Positions 9,177 through 18,543 of a stretch of 64,000 nucleotides of DNA are shown in pieces. Both the position numbers and the translations under genes were made by a program. Below the pieces are notes generated by a model that had not been told where the DNA came from, made no database searches, and was given only the letters and a program-made list of their open reading frames with translations. Within the stretch, counting starts at the first letter, position 1, and each line of letters begins with the position of its first letter. Source of the DNA: Pseudoalteromonas sp. NC201 (GTDB taxonomy: Bacteria; Pseudomonadota; Gammaproteobacteria; Enterobacterales; Alteromonadaceae). The DNA is taken from the NCBI RefSeq assembly GCF_002850255.1, contig NZ_CP022522.1, positions 4,070,318 through 4,134,317 on the forward strand. Direction: 5' to 3'.

Positions 9177-10535
9177 CTACTTTTTAATTGGGCGTTGCCA
9201 GCCATCTAAGTTGCGCTGCTTTCCACGCGCTACTGCTAGCTGCTCATCTTTTACAGTTGACGTAATAACAGAGCCCGCACCAATCGTTGCCGTGCTACCG
9301 ATCTCAACAGGTGCAACTAGTGATGAATTTGAGCCGATAAAAGCATTGTCTCCAATGATGGTTTTTGACTTATTAACGCCGTCGTAATTACAAGTAATGG
9401 TACCAGCACCAATATTCACTTTTTCACCTATTTCGGCATCACCGAGGTAAGTTAAGTGATTAGCTTTTGATCCTTTACCTAGGCGCGACTTCTTCATCTC
9501 TACAAAGTTACCAATATGAGAGTCTTCTTCCATTATCGCCCCAGGACGCAGGCGAGCAAATGGACCTAAAGTGCATTTATCAGCGACCAGTGCATCTTCG
9601 ATAAGGGTATTGGCTTTAATTACAACACCATTACCGATTTTACAGTTTTTAAGTACGCAGTTTGGGCCAATGACGACATCATCGCCAATTTCAACATGAC
9701 CTTCAAATATCACGTTAACATCAATCTGAACATCTTCGCCGGTCGTTACTTGACCACGGACATCAATACGAGCAGGATCCGCTAGACTTGCACCGTTAAC
9801 CATCAAAGCTTCTGCTTGCCAAGCCTGATAGGCACGCTCTAAAGCAGCAAGCTGCACACGGTTGTTCGCACCTTCAACTTCCATTTCGTCATCAGGCTGT
9901 GCAGAAGTAATCTCTATCCCTTCACTGTGCGCCATAGCAACGATGTCAGTGAGATAGTATTCACCTTGTGCATTATTATTAGATAACTGTCCAAGCCATT
10001 TCTTTAGAAGCCCACCATTTGCCGCCATTATGCCTGTATTGATTTCGGTAATAGCAAGTTGCTCAGCAGACGCATCTTTTTGCTCCACAATACCAACTAA
10101 TTTGCCGTTTTCACGTAACATACGGCCGTAGCCCGTTGGATTTGCTAAATCGACAGTGAGTACAGCAAGGCCATTATCTGGCGTCACATTTAGTAAACGC
10201 TGTAACGTGCTCTTTTTTGTCAGTGGAACATCACCATAGAGGATTAAAACTTTATCTTCATCTCCAATATGCTCTTTCGCAACCGCAACCGCGTGACCAG
10301 TACCTAATTGCTCAGCTTGATGAACCCAATTTACTTCGTTATGTGCCAAAGCAGTTTTTAATTGCTGCGCACCATGTCCGAATACTAAATTGGTCGATTG
10401 CGCCCCAAGAGACACCGCATTATCGATGACATGCTGCACCATTGGCTTTCCTGCAATAGGGTGAAGTACTTTTGGCAGTTTTGAGCGCATGCGGGTACCT
10501 TTACCCGCAGCCAGAATAATTGTATTTAATGGCAT
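9177..10535 (-). CDS. glmU: Bifunctional UDP-N-acetylglucosamine pyrophosphorylase / glucosamine-1-phosphate N-acetyltransferase
   Basis: GlmU makes UDP-GlcNAc for peptidoglycan and lipopolysaccharide in two steps: acetylation of GlcN-1-P, then uridylation. The N-terminal nucleotidyltransferase signature LAAGKGTRM is followed by LPKVLH. The C-terminal half is a left-handed beta-helix of hexapeptide repeats ([23 protein letters not shown] and others), with the acetyltransferase signature [14 protein letters not shown] segment at [11 protein letters not shown]. About 452 aa is the normal length. An in-frame GTG at 10541 is closer to AAGGA, so the true start is either 10541 or the ATG at 10535; I prefer the ATG because family members begin just before the IILAAG motif. 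In relatives glmU commonly follows atpC; here 26 kb of peptide genes intervene. Confidence 0.96.
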   Translation of the reverse strand: MPLNTIILAAGKGTRMRSKLPKVLHPIAGKPMVQHVIDNAVSLGAQSTNLVFGHGAQQLKTALAHNEVNWVHQAEQLGTGHAVAVAKEHIGDEDKVLILYGDVPLTKKSTLQRLLNVTPDNGLAVLTVDLANPTGYGRMLRENGKLVGIVEQKDASAEQLAITEINTGIMAANGGLLKKWLGQLSNNNAQGEYYLTDIVAMAHSEGIEITSAQPDDEMEVEGANNRVQLAALERAYQAWQAEALMVNGASLADPARIDVRGQVTTGEDVQIDVNVIFEGHVEIGDDVVIGPNCVLKNCKIGNGVVIKANTLIEDALVADKCTLGPFARLRPGAIMEEDSHIGNFVEMKKSRLGKGSKANHLTYLGDAEIGEKVNIGAGTITCNYDGVNKSKTIIGDNAFIGSNSSLVAPVEIGSTATIGAGSVITSTVKDEQLAVARGKQRNLDGWQRPIKK

Positions 10536-11460
10536 GAACACAGGATCCTTTTTCTTGTGTCAGTTAAACAGGTGTACTTTTCTATACTTACGCCTTTAAC
10601 GCCATCACTTCTATGTGCATCGCGATACCTAAAATTAGCAGGCAGATAAGTACTTACTCAGTACAAATTTTGCAATATTGTAGCGGGGATTGTTCAGAAA
10701 CGTAAGAGAGTATCCGGCTGAAAAAGAAACTATTGATAATGAGAGTGTTTATCCGCACACAGCTTTTTATCCGGTATCGAGAGCGTTCCTTTCAATGGGC
10801 AGCGAACAGCTCATCAACCTACACCAGCCACATATAGATGAATCTCAAACACTGTGCGCCAATTATAGTGATCCCATGATATGCATGACAACTAAGCTGA
10901 CGGAAACACTGAAGATAATGAAAGAGCTCAAAAATAGCTATACAACGGTTTCGTAGGTAGAGTTACCAAAAGCATAGAGCTAATACATTGCCGGATAAGA
11001 TAAACTTCACAACTCAACGGCAATTTTAGTTTTTGTAAATCTCAGGTTCGTTAAAAACAATTAACTCACTCATCTTCGGATGAAAAAACAAATATCGAGA
11101 ATAGAATACCAAAACTGCCAAAAATTGAGACATAAAAGTCAAAGTCTCTTTCAAAGAAAAGAGTAAAAAGTAAGTAGAAAACATTAAAAGAGACCACAGA
11201 AAATAGAATCTTTAACAAATAACTCGAGTTCAATATCTAACCCCTCGTGTTATAAAGACAGCAAAACTATTGCTGGTCTTGGTCACGGTCTCAATCACCA
11301 GAATTTCCACTTGTAGAATGACTTGGGTTTTTATTTTGCTGCGCCATAACAATAATTTATTGATTTATATAAACTTTACCATTTTTAGTCACGCTAACTA
11401 CGGTTTCATTTAAAAATCCAAAAAATAATAGTTTTAAAGACTGCTTACTTAAAAAGTATA
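10536..11460. other. Long intergenic stretch, no supported gene
   Basis: About 920 bp between glmU and the ATP-grasp peptide locus. It must hold the glmU promoter near its left end. The open frames here start with TTG or lack a ribosome binding site and show no family motif. It looks like decayed island-border sequence and is increasingly A+T rich to the right. Confidence 0.5.
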
Positions 11461-11496
11461 AAAAAAGAGCCAAAGCGTACACTCTGGCTCTTTTTT
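11461..11496 (-). terminator. Rho-independent terminator after the 47-aa peptide gene
   Basis: A perfect 12-bp inverted repeat AAAAAAGAGCCA / TGGCTCTTTTTT with a 12-nt loop directly follows the peptide stop codon on the minus strand. It ends the precursor/rSAM/M16/ATP-grasp transcript. Confidence 0.85.
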
Positions 11497-11498
11497 AA

Positions 11499-11642
11499 TT
11501 ACATATCTTTAAAGAAATCAGGTGGAATGATACCGCCACCTTCAACACAACCAGCAGGCTGCGTCTCTTTCTTCAGATCTTTAATAGGTAAACCACCGTT
11601 TACTTTCTTTTGCTGCGCTTTATTTAATGAAAATGGATGCAT
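11499..11642 (-). CDS. 47-aa candidate RiPP precursor associated with ATP-grasp ligase
   Basis: Short gene (47 codons) starting MHPFSLNK, with a leader ending KKVNGG (Gly16-Gly17) and a 30-residue core rich in Lys, Glu and Asp. The core has one Cys, a GCVEGGGIIPP stretch and a PDFFKDM end. A strong RBS (TAATAAGGAG) precedes the ATG. It lies 78 nt downstream of an ATP-grasp ligase of the graspetide type. The core has nucleophiles (Thr, Lys, Ser-free) and acids (Glu, Asp) that such ligases could join as omega-esters or amides. The VNGG motif also fits C39-type processing. Whether it is this enzyme's substrate is inference from adjacency; no classical microviridin TxKxPSD motif is present. Confidence 0.72.
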   Translation of the reverse strand: MHPFSLNKAQQKKVNGGLPIKDLKKETQPAGCVEGGGIIPPDFFKDM

Positions 11643-11720
11643 AGTTTTCTCCTTATTACATCTACAAGTAAGTTTTGATACGAGAGGGCCGCCACCCGAT
11701 TTATACCAAAACAGTTAAAA

Positions 11721-12647
11721 TTATTTATTTTTACTTTCTGTCATCGCATCTATCAGCCATTTTGTGATTGGCACTTCAGTGCGTTCTTCTACACCGAGAA
11801 ACATCGGTGAGGGATTAGCTTCAAGGAAATAGTACTCACCAGTCGCCGTTCGTCTCCAGTCAATCGCGGTCCAGTTAAGTTGCAACGCTTTCGTTACGGC
11901 GATCGCTTGGCTCTTTATACTTAAAGGCGTATTGACCAATCGCATACTTGCAAGATCATCTTCTCTAAAATCAACACTGTTGCTGTCAATTGCAACTGAA
12001 GCAACTCTGCCATCAACCACAAATGTACGTACATTTGTGCCTTCAATATACTCTTGCACAGTGATGGGTGACTTTTGCAGAGCAACGAGAGCATGCTCTG
12101 GGTCAATATGCTGAGCAGTTAGCCATTCCGTATATGCACCGCCATAAACTGGTTTGAATATCGCTTTATCAAAAGCCTTATATGCCGCTTGGATCGCTTG
12201 AAGCTCATTACCGATATAAGTACTAGGCACCAGGCAGCCGAGCTCTTTTACTCTGGCCAACTGCCTCGGTTTCTCCAAATGATATTGATATGCCGCCCAG
12301 CTATTAAACCAGCGAGTATTATTGTTTAACTGCATCCAAGTGCGGATAGTAGCCATGCTGTCCTGTGCTGCTAAGCTATCCAAACTGCCCACATTCTCAC
12401 GTGTCGATTCATCACTCACCCCAGAAAAATTTCGCCAGTACACAGCCTCAATATCATCAAGAGAAATCTGTGTTCCACAGGCAAGGCTTATCGAATGTTT
12501 ATTATCTACGAAATCAAAACTCAACTGACACTTTGACGGAAAATCATGTGATTGAAAATGGTATACCTCATCTCGACAGCGCTTTAACTGTTGAAACATA
12601 TGCTGGGTATGAGCATCTTCAACTTGTCCCATAACAATAATTGCCAT
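11721..12647 (-). CDS. ATP-grasp peptide ligase (graspetide/MvdD-like maturase)
   Basis: 308-aa ATP-grasp enzyme. The N-terminal half has the early YWRNFSG motif, like the WWRR/YWRN of graspetide ligases. The ATP-grasp core has KPVYGG (about 165), QEYIEGTNVRTFVVDG (about 195-210), the AIDS...DFRED stretch and the metal-binding end YFLEANPSP. This is the MvdC/MvdD/RimK-like arrangement that joins acidic side chains to hydroxyls or amines within a peptide. It follows the M16 protease by 44 nt and precedes the 47-aa peptide, so it is probably in the same transcript as rSAM1 and the protease. An ATP-grasp enzyme, a radical SAM enzyme and a zinc protease together suggest hybrid maturation or two products from one operon. 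Confidence 0.82.
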   Translation of the reverse strand: MAIIVMGQVEDAHTQHMFQQLKRCRDEVYHFQSHDFPSKCQLSFDFVDNKHSISLACGTQISLDDIEAVYWRNFSGVSDESTRENVGSLDSLAAQDSMATIRTWMQLNNNTRWFNSWAAYQYHLEKPRQLARVKELGCLVPSTYIGNELQAIQAAYKAFDKAIFKPVYGGAYTEWLTAQHIDPEHALVALQKSPITVQEYIEGTNVRTFVVDGRVASVAIDSNSVDFREDDLASMRLVNTPLSIKSQAIAVTKALQLNWTAIDWRRTATGEYYFLEANPSPMFLGVEERTEVPITKWLIDAMTESKNK

Positions 12648-12691
12648 TTTTACTCTAAGCCTCGCAATACTGGCCTGCGTTACAGCAGAAT

Positions 12692-15541
12692 TTATTCTTC
12701 AAATTCAAAGTATTCACTATTAGAATTCGGGCCTTTAATTTGAAGCAATTGCACTTCACCCTGATAGTCAATTAATAATTGCTGATAGGCTTGAATAATT
12801 TGTGACTTATTCACACGCTTCAGATAATGTATCAGCTCATCTCGAGAACTAAAATCGAGCCTACCACTCAACCAATCTTCGAAGTAACGCTGAGATTCAA
12901 TAAATACATTTTCAGGCTGCTTTTCTAAACTGACAAGCAATCCATCTTTAACAACCTCAAACTCCTTCTCATCCATTTTTTCAAGTCCTTGATAAAATGA
13001 CATAATGAAATTATCAAACTCGGACTTAATCTTTGGTAACGAGGTATTTGCACTTTCAATAAATAAACTGAAAGCAGGATAATCATGTACCTTAAACGCT
13101 TTACTCCCTACCGCATAAGCCATTTGCTTTTCAGTTCTCAAAGTATTGAATATTGAGCTATTAAAAAACTGGTTCAACACCATAAGCGCAGCATACGTGG
13201 GCGCGGATTTTTCGGCGTAAATATAACTCTCTCTATAATAAACGTTATCCAGTGAAGAGCGCTGTTTATCATTCGTCATATAACCTTTTTGAGGAGCATA
13301 TTTGGTTGTAATCTGTGGCTTTTGGGTCTGGGATGTTGGACCAAAAGTTTCTCTTACTTTATACGCAAGACTTTGCACATCAACTTGGTCATAACCACCA
13401 AATGCAAATATATCGATGTAAGTGTTACTTACTAACTTATTGTGAAAACTAGCTAATTCCTTGGTATTAACTTGCTTAAGTTGTGCGATAACCTGCTCTG
13501 TTGTCCACAACATCGCTTCAGTCTTAACTTGTCGACCAAAATGCAGTTCCGACTGGTACGCAAGCGGCAATTTATCTAGATTTTCTAAAGATTCTAAATA
13601 CAACTTTTTCGCAGCTTCAAGTCTAGATTCCGAAATTTCCATGCCGGTAATTTCTTTAAAAAGCTGCTCAGCATAATAATCTTGCTTTCCTGTTTTCCCT
13701 GAGAGAGTGATCGCTAAATTTCCTTGCGCATTCTGCATCGCCATCAGGTTTATCTGATGCCTTTGTTGAGCACGAGTCCCCAACCTTTGCAGCTCTCTTA
13801 TCATCATCACATTTAACAAGTTCAGCATTGTGTGATTTTTCACATCTTGATTAAGTATTGCACTTTCAATGGATATACCTAAAACGCCCTGACGCTGTGT
13901 AAAATGTTCACTATTTTTCAACCAAGCACTAATACCCTTTGATGCAACAACTTGGCTAGGTAGCTCGTTACTTTGCTTAACAAGCTGTGTAGCAACCTCT
14001 TCTTCTACAGAAGGCGAATGCAACTTAAAGTTCAACCCTGAATCTGCATAACTGTTTTTCGCCGAATCGGACAAAGGAGCAACATGGTAGCTACCTTGTG
14101 CATATTGCAAAGAAGTGCCCGTTTTTTCATCGTCGCTAATGTGCCATATTCTGGCTTTCTCTAAGGTGAGATTAGATAAACTTTCGCGGATGACTGCTGA
14201 ATTAAAACCTTTAAAATAAGTATCAAAATGAAGGATATCGCGAGCAGGTACAGTTTGCATCATACGACTAAACTGCATTGCCAAATGAAGCGCGGGAGGC
14301 TTTTGGTAGCTCTCAAATTGACCACTAAGCATTTGTTTTAGCTCAGCGGCATATCCTTCAGTTATCCCAGTTTCCTTAATGAGTTCAACGTAATCAAAAA
14401 ATGCTGCGACTATTTTTTCCTGATGCATCTTGCCTTTTTCAGTCAACATAAATTGTACCAGCGCAGTACCCTCAAGGCCGTAGCTATTGGGTATCAACAT
14501 AGGTAGCATCATTTCAATTAACCCTTGCTCAGTCAGCGTAGCAGCCAAGGACCCCGGTTCTTGAGAAGCCAATAACATTTGAATGTACGCATTTGGCTTA
14601 AATTGCCAATTAGCAAAGTTTGAAGACAATGGAAACTGTAATAGTAATAGATCGGTAGCAACTTTGGTTTGGAGCTTGATTTCTTGGCCTAGCGTAGCTT
14701 CTGTAAATACCGGTGTTGAGATAATTGGGGGTTCAACCTGTAAGTTTTTTATTTTTGCAAAGTGCTTTTTGGCTAACGATTTTAATTCGCCAGTCGACTC
14801 CCCTCCCACTAGCGTCACTGTCATTAAGTTTGCAGAGTAATACTGCTTGTAAAAGTTAGCCATCGCTGCATAGAGGTCATTCTTATTTGATTTACTCTTT
14901 AATGAAGCTTTATTGCCTGCACCGAACTTTCTAATTGGATGCTCTGGATTAACGGTTACGGCGGCCGTACGGTTAATCACGAAGCTATCTTGTTGCCTCA
15001 ATCGTTGCCACTCTTGATCTACTGCATTGATTTCATTATCAATATTTTCTTTATCAAAAAGAGGATTAACGATTGCATCACTAAGCATCGTCAATGCAGT
15101 ATCAAATTTATCTTGCGGTAAACTAAAGAAGTAACTCGTCATTTGCAATTCAGTGGCGGCATTATATTGTCCGCCATGCTTGCTAATAAAATCCTTCAAT
15201 GCATTTGGCTTAGGGTAAGCCTTAGATCCCTGAAAGATCATATGTTCCAGAAAGTGCGCCAGCCCTTGATAAGATTCAGGGTCATGATATTGGCCAACAC
15301 CAACCGTCAGACTTACAGCAGCTTCTGAAATACTGGGGTCTGAGACAACCACAACTCGTAGGCCATTTTCCAATACGAGCTCATCATAACTTCTGTCATC
15401 TTGCACACTTTTGATAAATTGAGACTGTGCAATATCAGATGGTACAGCAGAAGTCAGTTGCGTTATCGTAGTATTTTTTTGTGCTGTAGCATTAAGAGAA
15501 AGTAATGCCAAAGCGACTAAAGACAATCTGTTGTTAAACAT
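12692..15541 (-). CDS. Secreted M16 family zinc metallopeptidase (insulinase/pitrilysin type)
   Basis: 949 aa with an N-terminal signal peptide (LSLVALALLSLNATA, cleavage near residue 20), so periplasmic or exported. The inverted zinc motif HFLEH is at residues 96-100, with the third ligand in the ENIDNEINAVDQEW helix (Glu177 at the canonical spacing of +77). The length and a degenerate second half match the two-homologous-half clamshell of pitrilysin. M16 enzymes degrade peptides of roughly insulin size, and relatives such as PqqF process RiPP precursors. It sits 39 nt after rSAM1 and 44 nt before the ATP-grasp gene. It may trim an exported core, remove leader fragments, or protect the producer. 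It could also be a housekeeping pitrilysin captured by the operon, but the tight spacing argues against that. Confidence 0.88.
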   Translation of the reverse strand: MFNNRLSLVALALLSLNATAQKNTTITQLTSAVPSDIAQSQFIKSVQDDRSYDELVLENGLRVVVVSDPSISEAAVSLTVGVGQYHDPESYQGLAHFLEHMIFQGSKAYPKPNALKDFISKHGGQYNAATELQMTSYFFSLPQDKFDTALTMLSDAIVNPLFDKENIDNEINAVDQEWQRLRQQDSFVINRTAAVTVNPEHPIRKFGAGNKASLKSKSNKNDLYAAMANFYKQYYSANLMTVTLVGGESTGELKSLAKKHFAKIKNLQVEPPIISTPVFTEATLGQEIKLQTKVATDLLLLQFPLSSNFANWQFKPNAYIQMLLASQEPGSLAATLTEQGLIEMMLPMLIPNSYGLEGTALVQFMLTEKGKMHQEKIVAAFFDYVELIKETGITEGYAAELKQMLSGQFESYQKPPALHLAMQFSRMMQTVPARDILHFDTYFKGFNSAVIRESLSNLTLEKARIWHISDDEKTGTSLQYAQGSYHVAPLSDSAKNSYADSGLNFKLHSPSVEEEVATQLVKQSNELPSQVVASKGISAWLKNSEHFTQRQGVLGISIESAILNQDVKNHTMLNLLNVMMIRELQRLGTRAQQRHQINLMAMQNAQGNLAITLSGKTGKQDYYAEQLFKEITGMEISESRLEAAKKLYLESLENLDKLPLAYQSELHFGRQVKTEAMLWTTEQVIAQLKQVNTKELASFHNKLVSNTYIDIFAFGGYDQVDVQSLAYKVRETFGPTSQTQKPQITTKYAPQKGYMTNDKQRSSLDNVYYRESYIYAEKSAPTYAALMVLNQFFNSSIFNTLRTEKQMAYAVGSKAFKVHDYPAFSLFIESANTSLPKIKSEFDNFIMSFYQGLEKMDEKEFEVVKDGLLVSLEKQPENVFIESQRYFEDWLSGRLDFSSRDELIHYLKRVNKSQIIQAYQQLLIDYQGEVQLLQIKGPNSNSEYFEFEE

Positions 15542-15580
15542 AACTCACATACCTCTAAAATTTATCGGTGTTATAATTAC

Positions 15581-16996
15581 TTAGGCTGGCACAGCGCTAG
15601 ACATCAGTGCTTCTCGTTTGGTTTTATCGAACCAAGGAGATTCCTCTTTAGGTACAATACCTGAGTCAACGTATTGCTTCATAACAAGGCCCCTTTCAGT
15701 AAACAAACGCCTGACCAAATTGGGGTCCGCTTCAAGCCAATTTTCAGGAAATTGCGCCTGTGCTAAGCTGAATACAGAAGTATCCTGTGGATCTAAAGGT
15801 TTGAAATCTTCAACAACTAAATCAAATACCCCATGATCAAATGGGTCTCCAGACGCTTTTTCTCGAATGAAAAACCTTTCTTGTTTACCTCTTACTGCCA
15901 TCTTTACAGCTCTGTGGTGGCAATATGGGTTATTTCCACGCTTGCCAAAGAATACATGAGAGGTCCAGTTACAACCGCCACGACAAACCTTTGCAAATTC
16001 GCAGGTTGCACACTCTCCCCAAAGGTGTTTGGTCGCATCTTCAGGTTTATTAATATCGTTGAATCTAAGCTCATCAGTATTTTCATAGATATCGCGTAGT
16101 GAACGCTCTCTAATGTTACCGCCAGTGTATGCATTTGTTGGTAATGAAGGACAGCCCTTAATGCTCCCATCAGCTTCTATACCGAGTGTATTCTGGCCGG
16201 CTCCACAACCTCTATAAAAAGCCCATTCAGAATGAGTGGATTTATTATCTCGAAGCTGACGTTCATAAGGTCCAAAGTAACCAATGTTATTGCCTGCTTG
16301 CACAGCTAAGCCATCACGCCTACCTCTAACAGATAGAAAGTTAATTAGAGGGAAAACGTCAAGTAACTCATTCGGCTGTAATAGCATTTCATCATTATCT
16401 GCAGCATTACCCATAGGTACTGTTAGCTGCAATTGCCATGCTCTAGCCCCCACATCTACAAGTTTCTGGTAAAGCAAAGGCAGTTGCTTTGCCGAATAAC
16501 GATTTATCTGAGTATTACAACCAACATTAATTCCTACGTTGGTCAATCGTTCAATTGTCAGGAAACATTGCTTCCAAGCTCCAACTTTTCCTCGGAGCAA
16601 ATCATGTTCTTTTTCTAATCCATCAATAGAAACAGAAACTGTTGAAATACCAGCCTGCTTCATACGTTTAGCTGTTCCTTCAGAAATACCAAAGCCGCCA
16701 GTTGTCATTGATGCTTTCATACCCAAGCGGGTAATTTCAGCAGCTATCATCAACCAGTCTGGGCGCATAAAGGCTTCACCACCAATCAGTGAAACTTCCT
16801 TAATGCCTAGGTCAGCCATTTGATGGACCAAATCTAATGCTTCTGTTGTGGAGAGTTCATTTACTCTGCTGTCTCCTGCTCGCGAGCCACAATGACTACA
16901 CGCTAAATTACATTTCAACGTAATTTCCCATACTGCATAAGTTTGGCGTGCTTCTTTTTTTATTTTTATTCCTGCACTATCCATATTGACTGACAT
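15581..16996 (-). CDS. Radical SAM/SPASM peptide maturase 1
   Basis: 471 aa from the ATG at 16996, which has AGGGG 8 nt upstream. The longer open frame up to 17059 runs over a strong hairpin and would be untypical. From this start the CxxxCxxC iron-sulfur motif (KCNLACSHCG) falls at Cys29/33/36, exactly as in its paralogue. GGEAFMRPDW and TTGGFGIS follow in the TIM barrel. The C-terminal SPASM domain has the Cys-rich pattern YRGCGAG...IKGCPSLP...GECATCEFAKVCRGGC...PYCHHR for two auxiliary clusters. Such enzymes form C-C or thioether crosslinks in RiPP precursors. The 60-aa Pro/aromatic-rich precursor lies just upstream and is the likely substrate. I cannot assign a named maturase family. Confidence 0.88.
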   Translation of the reverse strand: MSVNMDSAGIKIKKEARQTYAVWEITLKCNLACSHCGSRAGDSRVNELSTTEALDLVHQMADLGIKEVSLIGGEAFMRPDWLMIAAEITRLGMKASMTTGGFGISEGTAKRMKQAGISTVSVSIDGLEKEHDLLRGKVGAWKQCFLTIERLTNVGINVGCNTQINRYSAKQLPLLYQKLVDVGARAWQLQLTVPMGNAADNDEMLLQPNELLDVFPLINFLSVRGRRDGLAVQAGNNIGYFGPYERQLRDNKSTHSEWAFYRGCGAGQNTLGIEADGSIKGCPSLPTNAYTGGNIRERSLRDIYENTDELRFNDINKPEDATKHLWGECATCEFAKVCRGGCNWTSHVFFGKRGNNPYCHHRAVKMAVRGKQERFFIREKASGDPFDHGVFDLVVEDFKPLDPQDTSVFSLAQAQFPENWLEADPNLVRRLFTERGLVMKQYVDSGIVPKEESPWFDKTKREALMSSAVPA

Positions 16997-17025
16997 ATTT
17001 TTAACCCCTAGTAGCTCAAGTCTTA

Positions 17026-17050
17026 TTGGTGGCGCATAACGCGCCACCAA
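17026..17050 (-). other. Strong intercistronic hairpin between precursor 1 and rSAM1
   Basis: A perfect 10-bp stem TTGGTGGCGC / GCGCCACCAA with a 5-nt loop and no U-tract. Placed just after the precursor stop, it fits an attenuator or an mRNA-stabilising end that keeps precursor levels above enzyme levels. Confidence 0.6.
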
Positions 17051-17077
17051 CACAATCACGATCTATTCGAAACGTTC

Positions 17078-17260
17078 TTAGAACTTTTCAAATGGAGGAT
17101 CGATGATTACGCCGTATAACGGCTGAGGGCAAACCCACCAGTCACAAGGTGGTAATTTGTCATCACCAGGGAATTTGATAGGTGATAGACCACCTTCTAC
17201 TTTTACAAGTAGTTCTTTTGCTTCGGTAACATCTTGCATATTTTGATGTAAGTCTTTCAT
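17078..17260 (-). CDS. 60-aa RiPP precursor for rSAM1 (VEGG leader, Pro/aromatic-rich core)
   Basis: The leader ends ELLVKVEGG with Gly23-Gly24. The 36-residue core is rich in Pro and aromatics (LPPCDWWVCPQPLYG, then PPFEKF) with two cysteines. The start follows an AGGA-like site in the TTAGGATAATAAA context seen before other precursors here. It is the first gene of the rSAM1-M16-ATP-grasp transcript. The VEGG position and the Pro/aromatic core are shared with the precursor at 21773-21991 and the unannotated one at 28746-28913, defining a small precursor family. C-C crosslinks at Trp/Tyr/Phe or Cys thioethers are plausible, but the chemistry is not deducible from sequence. Confidence 0.8.
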   Translation of the reverse strand: MKDLHQNMQDVTEAKELLVKVEGGLSPIKFPGDDKLPPCDWWVCPQPLYGVIIDPPFEKF

Positions 17261-17879
17261 TTTATTATCCTAATTTATTTTTAAAAAATAACATGTAGTT
17301 TGATTACCAAGTTTGAAGCTTCAAATGGAAGGCATCGCTAGATCTTCCAACCAACACAGAACCACTGTCCTTTTGTGGCGCTGAGATTGATACTATCTCG
17401 CTTTTTTTGGTAATCGATTTTCAGACAAAGTGGAGAAGTAGAGTTGAGTACAGCCACCTGCCAGACCGACTTAAAGTTGCAAAGTGTGAAAGGTAAATAA
17501 CACATCTCTTCAATTCGGTATGGCTCAATATTGTTGCTAAAAAAGTTTTAAATCAAACAAAGGAAAAAAACAACTTAACTATAATTATCATAACTTTAAG
17601 CACCAACATTATGGCCAAATAAGAGTATATTATTGGTTTGATATTGATATTCAGCTAATGTAAAAATCAAACTAAACACTTTGACAGATGAGAGACAGTT
17701 GATGAGCCCCCCTTAATCATTCAGTGTCTATAACATGAGCGTACGGCCTAGAGAGATAAAATGATGATGGCCATTCAAAAGTATGACCTACTAAGATCAA
17801 CAGTCGTGTGATGCGAAAGGAGTTTGGAAAAGTTTATGAATAATCTCGTAAGAGTGATGCTTACTATGTTTGGTACACT
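17261..17879. other. Intergenic region, no supported gene
   Basis: About 620 bp, strongly A+T rich between 17530 and 17700. It must contain the promoter of the precursor1-rSAM1-M16-ATP-grasp operon. No frame with a ribosome binding site and plausible peptide was found on either strand. Confidence 0.5.
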
Positions 17880-18443
17880 TCAATCCCAAGGCGAAACTCC
17901 GAGATCTAATCGGTGTTTTTTAATCACTTGAAGAAATGCTGCCAATTGCGATTCTGCTAGTCTCCAACATATACCCTTACTTAGATATTTATCCCTGCGT
18001 TGGTCTTTGTCCTGGCAATGTAAGCCAAATAAAGATGGCTCATGTTCATCTTGAAACACCAATAAGCTATCAAGGCTTTCAAAATCGATCGTTTTGTCTC
18101 GCAAAAACAGATAAGAAATCACAATCGTGCAATTCTTGACATCTAAAACCAACTTATTTTGAATCGTAACCAACAAGTAAAATCCAGCCGAGACCATAAA
18201 AGTGACACAGTATAAGCTAAACCAAAAAAGTATTTTAGGGTTACTGAGAAGTTCAGACTTAAACGCCGACGCTGCGCTCTGCGGTGAGTATATCCCCTCC
18301 GACATCCAAGCTGATATGCCGAAAAAAACGGCTAATGCAAATAATAGACGAGATACTTTAATTGAAAAGTAAAATTGCGTAGTGTTTACTTCATCTACCA
18401 GTGTAGACTCCCCTCGGGGAGAGGTTTGTATGTGATCGTCCAC
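17880..18443 (-). CDS. Two-TM membrane protein, possible immunity protein
   Basis: 187 aa, not recognised. A polar N-terminus is followed by two hydrophobic segments (about 30-46 and 72-92) and a roughly 90-residue soluble C-terminus starting NKLVLDVKNCTIVISYLFLRDK. That region alternates beta-strand-like stretches, as in bacterial PH-like domains. The 131-aa protein at 26302-26697 has the same layout (two TM segments, then a strand-rich domain), and that one sits right behind a bacteriocin pair. Both are candidate self-immunity proteins. Here it lies 100 nt downstream of the S8 protease. No family motif supports a definite function. Confidence 0.6.
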   Translation of the reverse strand: MDDHIQTSPRGESTLVDEVNTTQFYFSIKVSRLLFALAVFFGISAWMSEGIYSPQSAASAFKSELLSNPKILFWFSLYCVTFMVSAGFYLLVTIQNKLVLDVKNCTIVISYLFLRDKTIDFESLDSLLVFQDEHEPSLFGLHCQDKDQRRDKYLSKGICWRLAESQLAAFLQVIKKHRLDLGVSPWD

Positions 18444-18543
18444 GATTGATGTTCCCTTTACTGCTATTTTTAAGTTGATATTACTGCAAACTATGGAAAA
18501 TATGCAGCCACAAAATAACTAGCATTCCATGGCTGCTTGCCGA

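Noticed and set aside
10690..10956. 88-codon plus-strand open frame in the glmU-side gap
   Set aside because: Starts with TTG without a ribosome binding site, mixed composition and no family similarity recognised.
11270..11350. 18-codon frame (MAQQNKNPSHSTSGNSG) as a small precursor
   Set aside because: No ribosome binding site or GG motif; too short to support.
16997..17059. Longer rSAM1 start at 17059
   Set aside because: It would extend translation through a perfect 10-bp hairpin; the ATG at 16996 has a proper AGGGG site and aligns the Cys motif with the paralogue.
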